DNA of 5,039 nucleotides from contig SKJO01000357.1 in assembly GCA_007121975.1 (NCBI GenBank), forward strand, positions 1 to 5,039, in the 5' to 3' direction. Below the pieces are notes generated by a model. The model was given only the letters and a program-made list of their open reading frames with translations. It was not told the origin of the DNA and ran no database searches. The translations under genes and the position numbers were made by a program. Below are positions 1 through 5,039 of this stretch, piece after piece; positions within the stretch are counted from its first letter, which is position 1, and every line of letters starts with the position of its first letter. Source of the stretch: Nitriliruptoraceae bacterium (GTDB taxonomy: Bacteria > Actinomycetota > Nitriliruptoria > Nitriliruptorales > Nitriliruptoraceae).

Positions 1-1425
1 CCGGAAGGGCACGGCGAACCGCCCGGCGAGCAACTCGTGCACCGCCGTGCGCGCATGTGCGGTCGCGTGCGGCAGGGTCACCTCGCCGAGCACCATCAGC
101 AGGTGCAACGCCGAGGTGGCGGCCACCACCCAGGCCAGGGGTGCCACGACGTCGGGCTCGAGCCACCACGCCACCGGCAGGGCCAGTGCGGCGCCGGCCT
201 GTGCGGCCTGCACGGCGAGGTGGGCCGGCAGCAGCGGGTTCTGCCACAGGTCGCGGCCCTTGGCCTGCGCGAACAGGAAGGCGGTGTACACCGCGGTCAG
301 CACCGCCAGCGGCACCCCCACCACCGCCAGGGGTTGCAGCGGCCCGGTGGCGCCGGTGAGCGCCACGACGAAGTGCGCGGCGAGCACCGCCGCATAGGCG
401 CCGAGCACCACCGCACCGCGCACCAGCCAGCTGCGCCACTGCGGGCGGGTGAGCAGGTAGGTGAACCGCAGCGGATGCTCGAGGTCCCAGATCAGCACCA
501 CTCCGGTGACCGCGAGCATCGCCCCGGCCAGCACCGGGGCGCCCAGCGTCCACAGGTCGCTGTCCGTGGCCAGCGTCCCGAACGCCACCAGCACCGCGAG
601 CACGGCGTACACCCCGGCCGCCATCGACTTGGTCCAGGTGTACAGCCCCACCCGCCAGTCCCACGGCACGCTGTGCGCGACGTCGTAGGTGAGCAGCGCG
701 TCGCTCGCCCCGCTCGACGCGCCGGGCGCGGAACCGGAGTTGAGCTGGTGGGCGGTGGTCGGCGGCTGCTGCGCCCAGGCGAACACGTCCCCGGTCGGCC
801 GCCGCGCGGCGAGCGGGTCGAGCGTGGCGGCATGCGCGTCGACGTAGAACAGCTTGGGCTTGGTGTCCTTCTCCGGACGACGCACCGTGACCGCATCCCG
901 ACCCACGTGCTGGGCGACCTTGGAGGTGGGGTCGTCGAGGTCACCGACCAGGATCGCCTCCACCGGGCACACCACCGAGCAGGCCGGCTCGAGCCCGACC
1001 TCCAACCGGTGCGCGCAGAAGTTGCACTTCTCGGCCGAGTGGTCCTCGGGGTTGATGAAGATCGCGTCGTACGGACAGGCGGCGATGCACGCCTTGCACC
1101 CGATGCAGGCACGCTTGTCGAAGTCGACGATGCCGTCCTCGCGCGTGTACATCGCGCTGGTCGGACACGCCGCCACACAGGGCGCATCGACGCACTGGTT
1201 GCAGCGCGTGACCTGGAAGCTGCGGCGCACCTCGGGGAACTTCCCGACCTCCACCGACTTGACGTAGGTGCGCGACACGCCGACGGGCACCAGGTTCTCG
1301 GACTTGCACGCCGTGGTGCAGGCATGGCAGCCGATGCACCGCGACTGATCGATGACCTTGGCCCATCTCGGCGGTGCGCCATCCCCCGGGGACACCAACG
1401 GCAGGGTTTCGCGCAGCGCGCTCAC
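1..1425 (-). CDS. Fused four-cluster [4Fe-4S] ferredoxin / NrfD-like membrane subunit, 3' end outside window
   Basis: This is the electron-transfer and membrane part of a DMSO-reductase-family (PsrBC/NrfCD-like) complex, moving electrons between quinone and a molybdopterin catalytic subunit. The 475 codons seen have no stop. Residues 30-40 hold CIGCHACTTAC, and the 16 cysteines (30, 33, 36, 40; 75, 78, 83, 87; 107, 110, 113, 117; 134, 137, 149, 153) fit four [4Fe-4S] clusters. A Gly/Ser/Pro-rich linker (about 190-255) leads into an NrfD-like domain with six predicted membrane helices near 264-286, 293-314, 331-357, 364-387, 402-421 and 428-449, including WDLEHPLRF at 313-321. NrfD/PsrC proteins usually have eight or more helices, so the rest lies off the left edge. 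There is no Tat or Sec signal, so I infer a cytoplasmic iron-sulfur domain. I chose GTG at 1425; in-frame GTG at 1431 is nearly as good. The catalytic subunit is not in the window, so the substrate is unknown. Confidence 0.93.
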   Translation of the reverse strand, partial: MSALRETLPLVSPGDGAPPRWAKVIDQSRCIGCHACTTACKSENLVPVGVSRTYVKSVEVGKFPEVRRSFQVTRCNQCVDAPCVAACPTSAMYTREDGIVDFDKRACIGCKACIAACPYDAIFINPEDHSAEKCNFCAHRLEVGLEPACSVVCPVEAILVGDLDDPTSKVAQHVGRDAVTVRRPEKDTKPKLFYVDAHAATLDPLAARRPTGDVFAWAQQPPTTAHQLNSGSAPGASSGASDALLTYDVAHSVPWDWRVGLYTWTKSMAAGVYAVLAVLVAFGTLATDSDLWTLGAPVLAGAMLAVTGVVLIWDLEHPLRFTYLLTRPQWRSWLVRGAVVLGAYAAVLAAHFVVALTGATGPLQPLAVVGVPLAVLTAVYTAFLFAQAKGRDLWQNPLLPAHLAVQAAQAGAALALPVAWWLEPDVVAPLAWVVAATSALHLLMVLGEVTLPHATAHARTAVHELLAGRFAVPFR

Positions 1426-1430
1426 AGGCA

Positions 1431-1440
1431 CTCCCTCTCC
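1431..1440 (-). promoter_or_regulatory. Ribosome binding site of the iron-sulfur/NrfD gene
   Basis: The minus strand reads GGAGAGGGAG, a double Shine-Dalgarno-like run. Its last base is 5 nt from GTG at 1425. The first GGAG in it is also 5 nt from the in-frame GTG at 1431, so both starts are served and they differ by only two residues. The frame has a TGA near 1494-1496, so the true start cannot lie much farther upstream. Confidence 0.6.
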
Positions 1441-1445
1441 CAATG

Positions 1446-1460
1446 CGGACGAGTGGTCCG
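1446..1460. promoter_or_regulatory. Inverted repeat upstream of the iron-sulfur/NrfD gene, possible operator
   Basis: CGGAC and GTCCG are perfect 5-bp inverted arms around a 5-nt spacer, ending 21 nt before the GTG at 1425. A second short inverted repeat, CCGT-4 nt-ACGG (1458-1469), overlaps one arm. The position suits a repressor site or an RNA hairpin, but short inverted repeats are common by chance in GC-rich DNA. No regulator family can be named from it. Confidence 0.25.
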
Positions 1461-1582
1461 TACAAACGGCTTCACTCTGCCCGCTGGGGGGAGGTCACGG
1501 CAAGGGCCCCACGTCGCCGCATCGATGCCCGATCCGCACTAGCGCACGGCCTCACGACCGCCTAGCGTCATTGCGTCCGGCG

Positions 1583-1630
1583 CTCAGGCCTCTCCTCAGG
1601 CCTCTCCTCAGGCCTCTCCTCAGGCCTCCG
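1583..1630. repeat. Four-copy 12-bp tandem repeat across the isomerase stop codon
   Basis: The plus-strand unit is CTCAGGCCTCTC. Copies start at 1583, 1595, 1607 and 1619; the first three are identical and the last matches in 10 of 12 positions. Each copy contains the self-complementary hexamer AGGCCT. In the minus-strand transcript, neighbouring copies can form a 6-bp stem with loop GAGGAG. Because the unit is 12 bases long it keeps the reading frame of the isomerase, and each copy carries a TGA in that frame (1620-1622, 1608-1610, 1596-1598, 1584-1586). Replication slippage could therefore change copy number without changing the protein. Confidence 0.9.
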
Positions 1631-2732
1631 GGGGGAGCACCGAGGCCGTGGTCGCGTCCCAGCTGCCCAGCGCGTCGTCGACCTCCACCTCGGCGTCCCC
1701 GAACGCGGTGGTGATCAACTCGCTGACCTGCGGGCCGACCAGTTGGTCGGTCTGTGCGGGGTCGAGCTCATCCACCGGGATCGTGTCCGCATCGGTGACC
1801 TCGAGCACGTGGAACCCGAACTGGCTCTGGATCGGACCGACCACCTCGTCGAGGTCGGCCTCCCACACCGCGGCTTCGAACTCGGGCACGTAGGCACCAC
1901 GGGGGGCGGGACCGAGACTGCCGCCGGCTGCGGCGCTGCCCGGGTCGATCGAGCGGGCTTCGGCCACGGCGGCGAAGTCCTCACCGGCGGCCAACTCCTC
2001 GAGCACCTGCTCGGCCTCGGCCTCGGTCTCGACCAGCACGTGGCGCACCGTGCGGGTCTCGAGATCGCCGACGTCGGCAGCCAACTGCTCACTGATCGCG
2101 GCGACCTGCAGCTGGGTGGGCACCAGCACCTCGCGGTACAGCTCGAGGGTCAGACCCTGCTGGGCCAGCAACTGCTCGGCCGCATCCTCGCCGCCGAACA
2201 CCTCGAACTCCTCCTCGATGCGCTCGGCCACCTCCTCGTCGGCCACCGTCGCCCCGCGCTCGTCGGCCAGGTCCCCGATGATCCGGGTCTGGATCAGCAG
2301 GCCGAGCACCTCACGCCGCAGGGCGTCCTGATCGTCGCCTGGGACCGGACCGACGTCCGGACCGATCTCGTCGAGCAGGTCATCGCCCGGTTGGTCGGTG
2401 GCGTCATCGAGCGCTTCGACCTGCGCGTCGAGGAAGCTGCGTTCGATCGCCACTCCGTCGACCCGGGCGGCGACCGCCCCATCCCCGCCGCCGTCGAGCT
2501 GCCACCAGGCCAGGCCCGCCACCGCGGCCAGCACCAGCACGGCCAGCACCAGCACCAGGGGGCGTCGGCCCGACGTCGACTCGGGCTCGGCCTCCACTTC
2601 GGGCTCGGCCTCCGCTTCGGGCTCGGCCTCCGACGCGGATCTCGCTTCTGCCTCGGGTGCGTCCTGCGGATCCGGTCCGGATCCCGTCACCGGGTCCGGG
2701 GTCTGGTCGTCGTCGTGCTCGTGCTCGTGCAT
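1620..2732 (-). CDS. Membrane-anchored parvulin-type peptidyl-prolyl cis-trans isomerase (SurA/PrsA-like)
   Basis: This 370-residue protein is predicted to help fold exported proteins at the outer face of the cytoplasmic membrane by isomerising prolyl bonds. An acidic cytoplasmic tail (1-55) begins MHEHEHDDD and contains a six-residue [S/A/V]EAEPE repeat at 34-51. Arg56-Arg57 precede one hydrophobic helix (58-79), giving an N-in, C-out topology. Residues 87-215 resemble a SurA/PrsA N-terminal chaperone domain. The parvulin domain spans about 228-313, with RHVLVE (His231), SIDPGS (261-266), GGSLG (270-274), PEFEAA (283-288) and FGFHVLEV (His308), so the usual core residues are present. The helix lacks a lipobox, so it is an uncleaved anchor rather than a lipoprotein signal. 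The frame stays open upstream to about 3359, but ATG at 2732 has a well-placed ribosome site and matches the domain start. It follows the hydrolase gene after 94 bases. Confidence 0.93.
   Translation of the reverse strand: MHEHEHDDDQTPDPVTGSGPDPQDAPEAEARSASEAEPEAEAEPEVEAEPESTSGRRPLVLVLAVLVLAAVAGLAWWQLDGGGDGAVAARVDGVAIERSFLDAQVEALDDATDQPGDDLLDEIGPDVGPVPGDDQDALRREVLGLLIQTRIIGDLADERGATVADEEVAERIEEEFEVFGGEDAAEQLLAQQGLTLELYREVLVPTQLQVAAISEQLAADVGDLETRTVRHVLVETEAEAEQVLEELAAGEDFAAVAEARSIDPGSAAAGGSLGPAPRGAYVPEFEAAVWEADLDEVVGPIQSQFGFHVLEVTDADTIPVDELDPAQTDQLVGPQVSELITTAFGDAEVEVDDALGSWDATTASVLPPEA
2526..2555. repeat. Two-copy 15-bp repeat encoding the isomerase membrane helix
   Basis: GGCCAGCACCAGCAC occurs twice back to back (2526-2540 and 2541-2555). 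It encodes the core of the membrane helix, LVLVLAVLVLA. It probably reflects limited leucine, valine and alanine codon choice or a small duplication within the helix, and has no separate function that I can see. Confidence 0.7.
2581..2634. repeat. Three-copy 18-bp repeat encoding the acidic EAEPE tail
   Basis: Three consecutive 18-bp units starting TCGGGCTCGGCCTCC differ only in their last three bases (2581-2598, 2599-2616, 2617-2634). They encode the hexapeptide repeat at isomerase residues 34-51. The unit is a multiple of three, so copy-number changes would lengthen or shorten the cytoplasmic tail without breaking the frame. Confidence 0.9.
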
Positions 2733-2826
2733 GCTGCGCCCTTCCCATCTGCTCGTCGATGGCGTGCGCTGCCCAACGTCACACGCGGCCCCGTGACCCA
2801 CCACGGTACCAACGGTGTGGCGGACC
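2733..2826. other. Short spacer between the hydrolase and isomerase genes
   Basis: Apart from the isomerase ribosome site, this 94-base gap holds no clear promoter and no terminator with a T run. A weak imperfect inverted repeat surrounds GGTACC near 2805-2810. The absence of a terminator allows read-through from the hydrolase gene, so joint transcription is plausible but unproven. Confidence 0.4.
2739..2746 (-). promoter_or_regulatory. Ribosome binding site that fixes the isomerase start
   Basis: The minus strand reads GGGAAGGG, followed after 6 nt by ATG at 2732. The open frame runs hundreds of bases farther upstream through the hydrolase gene, so this site is the main reason for choosing 2732. 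The ATG inside GATGGG just upstream is out of frame. Confidence 0.65.
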
Positions 2827-3663
2827 TCAGCCGACCGTCGCCAGGAAGGTGCGCACCGCCCCGAGGTAGCCATCGGGCCGGTCGTGTCGCAGTCCGTGGC
2901 CCCCACCGGGCAGGTGCGCCACCTCGACGTCGTCGACCAGGGCGCGGAAGCCGGCGGCAGCTTCGGCGGTGACGATCGCCCCGCGCTCCGCATCGCCGGT
3001 GAGCAGCAGCACCGGGCAGGTGATCGCGGCCACCAGGCGGGGCCAGTCCAGCGCCGCGTTGCCCTCGAGCTGATCGGGGAGCGAGTCGATGACCCGGGAG
3101 CTGACCCGGTGGGTGGCGTCGACCCAGTCAGCGATCGCCACGTCGGACCAGGCCGGCGCGGCTTCCCGTTGCACGGCGGCGAGCTCCGCGCTGGTACGAC
3201 GCTTGAGCGCGGTGAGCGTCGCGCGCATGCCGGCATTGTGGGCCCGCTGAAGCTCGGTGGGCAGCCCGGCATGCGTCCACCACCTCGGCGGGTCCTCGAG
3301 CAGTAACGCCCGCAGCAGCCCCGGCCGGGTGGCAGCCAGCGCCAGCGCCGTGGTCGCACCCATCGAGTGCCCGAGAACGGCGGGCCGGTCGAGATCGAGG
3401 GCTTCGATCACCCCGGCGAGATCCCGCGCATGGTCCATCGCGGTGTAACCGGCCGACGGGGCTTCGGAGCGGCCGTGACCGCGCGCATCGACGAGCACGA
3501 CGTGATGGTCGCGGCCCAGGTCGGTGGCCACCGCGCGGAAGCAACCGCCATCGTCCGCGATGCCGTGCGCGAGCACGACTGACGGATCCTGGCTGCGACC
3601 GAGCCGCGTGACGTGCAGACGCACCCCACCGACGAGCAACAGCCGACGCTTCGCGCCCTGCAT
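2827..3663 (-). CDS. Alpha/beta-fold hydrolase
   Basis: This 278-residue protein is a soluble serine hydrolase of the alpha/beta-fold (Abhydrolase_1) family, acting on an ester, lactone or similar bond; the substrate cannot be read from sequence. The HG oxyanion motif is at 33-34 (LAHGIADDGG), the strand-turn VDARGHGRSE at 58-67, and the nucleophile elbow GHSMG at 98-102 with Ser100. Asp224 in LLLTGD is the likely acid and His256 in LPGGGHG the likely base, so the triad is complete. The lid region (about 126-200) is Arg- and Ala-rich and typically variable. There is no signal peptide, so it should be cytoplasmic. Length is normal for the family. The ATG has GAGGAG 4 nt upstream. The gene diverges from the amidase and precedes the isomerase on the same strand. 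It could be a lactonase, epoxide hydrolase or acyl esterase; RGHGRSE and GHSMG do not decide this. Confidence 0.95.
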   Translation of the reverse strand: MQGAKRRLLLVGGVRLHVTRLGRSQDPSVVLAHGIADDGGCFRAVATDLGRDHHVVLVDARGHGRSEAPSAGYTAMDHARDLAGVIEALDLDRPAVLGHSMGATTALALAATRPGLLRALLLEDPPRWWTHAGLPTELQRAHNAGMRATLTALKRRTSAELAAVQREAAPAWSDVAIADWVDATHRVSSRVIDSLPDQLEGNAALDWPRLVAAITCPVLLLTGDAERGAIVTAEAAAGFRALVDDVEVAHLPGGGHGLRHDRPDGYLGAVRTFLATVG

Positions 3664-3707
3664 GGTGCTCCTCGGTGGTGGGGGGTGGGCGCGGTACCGT
3701 AGCCGTC
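3664..3707. promoter_or_regulatory. Divergent intergenic region with candidate overlapping promoters
   Basis: Forty-four bases separate the hydrolase and amidase start codons. TACCGT at 3695-3700 on the plus strand fits the actinobacterial -10 pattern TAnnnT and ends 7 nt before the amidase ATG, the spacing expected for a leaderless transcript. On the minus strand the same bases read TACGGT (3701-3696), which also fits TAnnnT; it would start a hydrolase transcript near 3690 with a leader of about 27 nt carrying GAGGAG (3673-3668). I see no good -35 hexamer on either strand. The two genes may therefore compete for one promoter region. Confidence 0.4.
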
Positions 3708-4697
3708 ATGGTCGTACCAGGATGGCGAGGGCGGTTCGGGTCGCTGACGGCGGCCCTGTTCACCGTCGGGATGCTGCTCACGGTGCTCACGGCCTGCGGT
3801 GCGAGCGGCACCAGCCCACCGGGCGACGGACAGGACCCCACTGCAGCTGCCCAACCTGCCGAGCCCGAACGGCCGCGCAGCCCACAGACGGTCTACGTCC
3901 ACCCCCAGCCCGTCGAGGAGCCCGAGGAGCCGGCCACGCCCGGACCACCGCGCACCCCGACCGAGGCTGACGATCAGTTTCCAGAACTCGCGGAGGACCC
4001 CATCCCGGAACCGGAACCCGAGCCGACCTCGCGCACCCCGCTGGCGGGTGTACGCATCGCGATCGATCCGGGCCACAACGGCGGGAACTTCGATGCCCCT
4101 GAGGTGATCAACGAGTTGGTTGATGCCGGTGGGTTCACCAAGCCGTGCAACACCACCGGGGCGGTGGCTGCTGATGGCTACCGCGAGTCGACGTTCAACA
4201 TCGAGGTGGCGCTGATCCTGCGTGCCCGGCTGCTGCAGTTGGGCGCCGAGGTGGAGATGACCCGGGTCGACGACATGGGGGTGGGCCCATGCATCGACGT
4301 TCGCGGCCGCTTCGGCGGCGAGGTCGACGCCGACCTGCTGCTCTCCATCCACGCTGACGGTGCGCCGACCAACGTCGGAGGCTTCCACGTGATCCGTCCG
4401 GCGCCGGCCCGGGCGGTCGACCCGTCGATCGTGGAGCCGTCGCGCGAACTGGCCGAGGCCGTGCGCGACGCGATGCTGGAGTTCGACTTCGTGCCGGCTG
4501 ACTACGTCGGTGAGGATGGACTCGTGGTCCGCGACGACCTCGGAACCCTCAACCTGTCCACGGTGCCGGCGGTCCTGCTCGAAGCGGGCAACCTCGGCAA
4601 CCCGGAGCAGGCGGCTGAGCTTCGCGACCCCATGGTGCAGCGGGTACTCGCCGAAGCGCTGGCCACGGCCGTAGCCCGGCACCTCGGGGTGATCTGA
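3708..4697 (+). CDS. Lipoprotein N-acetylmuramoyl-L-alanine amidase (Amidase_3, Rv3717/Ami1-like)
   Basis: This 329-residue zinc enzyme cleaves the bond between N-acetylmuramic acid and L-alanine in peptidoglycan. The N-terminus is a lipoprotein signal: hydrophobic stretch 12-29, then lipobox LTAC with Cys30 as lipidation site. A Pro/Glu-rich linker (about 36-108) would span the wall-side space. The Amidase_3 domain covers 114-329: zinc ligands His123 (DPGHNG), Glu160 (YREST) and His215 (SIHAD), and catalytic Glu292 (LLEAGNLGNPE). Cys147 (KPCNTTG) and Cys195 (GPCIDVRGR) sit where mycobacterial Rv3717, from memory, has a disulfide. The motifs DGYRE, SIHADG and GFHV also resemble Rv3717. There is no SH3, LysM or other wall-binding domain. 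I chose ATG at 3708: an earlier in-frame GTG at 3675 would add 11 residues before the signal. Neither start has a ribosome site, and 3708 fits a leaderless transcript. Confidence 0.94.
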   Translation: MVVPGWRGRFGSLTAALFTVGMLLTVLTACGASGTSPPGDGQDPTAAAQPAEPERPRSPQTVYVHPQPVEEPEEPATPGPPRTPTEADDQFPELAEDPIPEPEPEPTSRTPLAGVRIAIDPGHNGGNFDAPEVINELVDAGGFTKPCNTTGAVAADGYRESTFNIEVALILRARLLQLGAEVEMTRVDDMGVGPCIDVRGRFGGEVDADLLLSIHADGAPTNVGGFHVIRPAPARAVDPSIVEPSRELAEAVRDAMLEFDFVPADYVGEDGLVVRDDLGTLNLSTVPAVLLEAGNLGNPEQAAELRDPMVQRVLAEALATAVARHLGVI

Positions 4698-4706
4698 CCG
4701 GCCCCG

Positions 4707-4736
4707 CGGGCGAGCACCAACGTCCCGCTTCGCCCG
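4707..4736 (+). terminator. Candidate hairpin after the amidase stop
   Basis: CGGGCGAGC (4707-4715) pairs with GCTTCGCCCG (4727-4736) with one bulged T, enclosing an 11-nt loop. It starts 9 nt after the amidase stop, where a transcription end is expected. No T run follows, so it is not a classical intrinsic terminator; GC-rich actinobacteria often have such T-poor hairpins. Confidence 0.4.
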
Positions 4737-4991
4737 TACCGAGTCAGGCCGACCTCGACCGATCACCTCGGCCCGCACCCTCACGCTGTTCCCGACCGTA
4801 GGCCATCGGCCCGCCGCACTCGGACGTGATGGTCCGGATCAGGACAGGCCGGAGACGCGGCTGACCGTGAGGCGCCGATGCCGCCCGGATTCCGCCCTCA
4901 TCATTCCCACCATGATCGTGCCCCCGTGTTGGCGGCTCTCATCCGGCTCGCCCTGATCCTGCGCGTCCGGATCTGGCCCCGGGGGCGGGGT

Positions 4992-5039
4992 TCAGTCGGG
5001 GTGGTGCTTGGGGTGGAGTCGTCGCAGGTGGGGTGGGAG
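4992..5039 (-). CDS. Possible C-terminus of a gene entering from the right edge
   Basis: One minus-strand frame runs from the edge for 15 codons and ends with TGA at 4994-4992, giving LPPHLRRLHPKHHPD. Twelve of the 15 third positions are G or C, in line with the genes in this window, and the basic His-rich end resembles tails of DNA-binding or nuclease-like proteins. I recognise no family. The other two minus frames are also open here; one continues to a TGA at 4903-4901 with similar G/C content, so the choice of frame is weak. It may be non-coding. Confidence 0.22.
   Translation of the reverse strand, partial: LPPHLRRLHPKHHPD

Larger units (their letters stand above)
1426..1619. other. Intergenic leader between the isomerase and the iron-sulfur/NrfD gene
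   Basis: These 194 bases separate two genes on the same strand. The isomerase-proximal end holds most of a 12-bp tandem repeat. The rest holds a perfect 10-bp palindrome GCATCGATGC (1519-1528) and an inverted repeat CGGAC-5 nt-GTCCG (1446-1460) close to the start codon. I find no clear -35/-10 pair and no hairpin followed by a T run, so whether the iron-sulfur gene has its own promoter is undecided. The length leaves room for one. Confidence 0.5.
4698..5039. other. Right-hand region without a convincing complete gene
   Basis: After the hairpin at 4707-4736, these 342 bases show no open frame with a start, ribosome site and recognisable protein. Short repeats such as GTCCGGATC (4832-4840 and 4965-4973) and the inverted pair ATCAT/ATGAT (4900-4904 and 4912-4916) are within chance. 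Several frames stay open to the right edge, so part of a neighbouring gene may enter here. Confidence 0.5.

Noticed and set aside
492..1382. 296-codon minus-strand open frame in another phase
   Set aside because: It overlaps the iron-sulfur/NrfD gene on the same strand in a different phase and reads as low-complexity Arg/Ser/Pro with no motif.
37..1542. 501-codon plus-strand open frame
   Set aside because: It is antisense to the iron-sulfur/NrfD gene, whose frame carries all four cysteine clusters. The translation is Arg/His/Gly-rich without any domain; such shadows are usual in GC-rich DNA.
1539..1571. Mini-ORF MTLGGREAVR in the leader of the iron-sulfur gene
   Set aside because: Ten codons only; the nearest AGGAGAGG run is about 17 nt upstream, too far for normal initiation. 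Chance is sufficient.
1583..1630. CRISPR-like array
   Set aside because: The units are 12 bp, contiguous and without spacers, so this is a simple tandem repeat.
1743..2972. 409-codon plus-strand open frame
   Set aside because: It is antisense to the parvulin isomerase and the hydrolase end. It crosses both real genes and their spacer, and has repetitive Gly/Leu/His-rich translation.
2733..3359. N-terminal extension of the isomerase by 209 codons
   Set aside because: The extension overlaps the hydrolase gene in another phase, is Arg/Pro/Ser-rich, and would put the membrane anchor in mid-protein. ATG at 2732 has a good ribosome site.
3675..3707. Earlier GTG start for the amidase
   Set aside because: It has no ribosome site, adds a Gly/Val stretch before a normal lipoprotein signal, and would overlap the candidate -10 box.
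3408..4784. 458-codon minus-strand open frame
   Set aside because: It is antisense to the amidase, covers the divergent promoter region and runs into the hydrolase gene in the wrong phase. No family features.
4926..5039. Plus-strand GTG frame open to the right edge, beginning VLAALIRLALILRVR
   Set aside because: The start is hydrophobic and superficially signal-like, but there is no ribosome site, and opposite-strand frames are equally open. Not enough to call a gene.

Overview
The window is GC-rich DNA whose genes strongly prefer G or C at the third codon position. The Shine-Dalgarno-like sites, the GTG start and an amidase closely resembling mycobacterial Rv3717/Ami1 point to a member of the Actinomycetota. 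No rRNA or other taxonomic marker is present, so I cannot go below phylum. The proteins are notably acidic, which would fit a deep-branching or salt-adapted lineage, but that is only an inference.

Layout. Three genes lie on the minus strand and are read from right to left: an alpha/beta hydrolase (3663 to 2827), a membrane-anchored parvulin-type peptidyl-prolyl isomerase (2732 to 1620), and a fused iron-sulfur/NrfD-like membrane redox subunit that starts at 1425 and runs off the left edge without a stop. Gaps of 94 and 194 bases separate them, so they may be co-transcribed but are not tightly coupled. One gene lies on the plus strand and diverges from the hydrolase: a lipoprotein N-acetylmuramoyl-L-alanine amidase (3708 to 4697). 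Only 44 bases separate the two divergent start codons, and they may hold overlapping divergent promoters. Bases 4698 to 5039 hold a hairpin just after the amidase stop, no convincing complete gene, and possibly the last 15 codons of a minus-strand gene entering from the right.

How the genes relate. The isomerase and the amidase both act outside the cytoplasmic membrane, on folding of exported proteins and on peptidoglycan cleavage. The iron-sulfur/NrfD protein would pass electrons between the quinone pool and a molybdopterin-type catalytic subunit, presumably encoded beyond the left edge. The hydrolase substrate cannot be read from sequence. I see no CRISPR array, insertion sequence, tRNA, rRNA or obvious mobile element. 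The most unusual non-coding structure is a four-copy 12-bp repeat at the isomerase stop codon; neighbouring copies can pair into hairpins, and every copy repeats the stop codon in frame.
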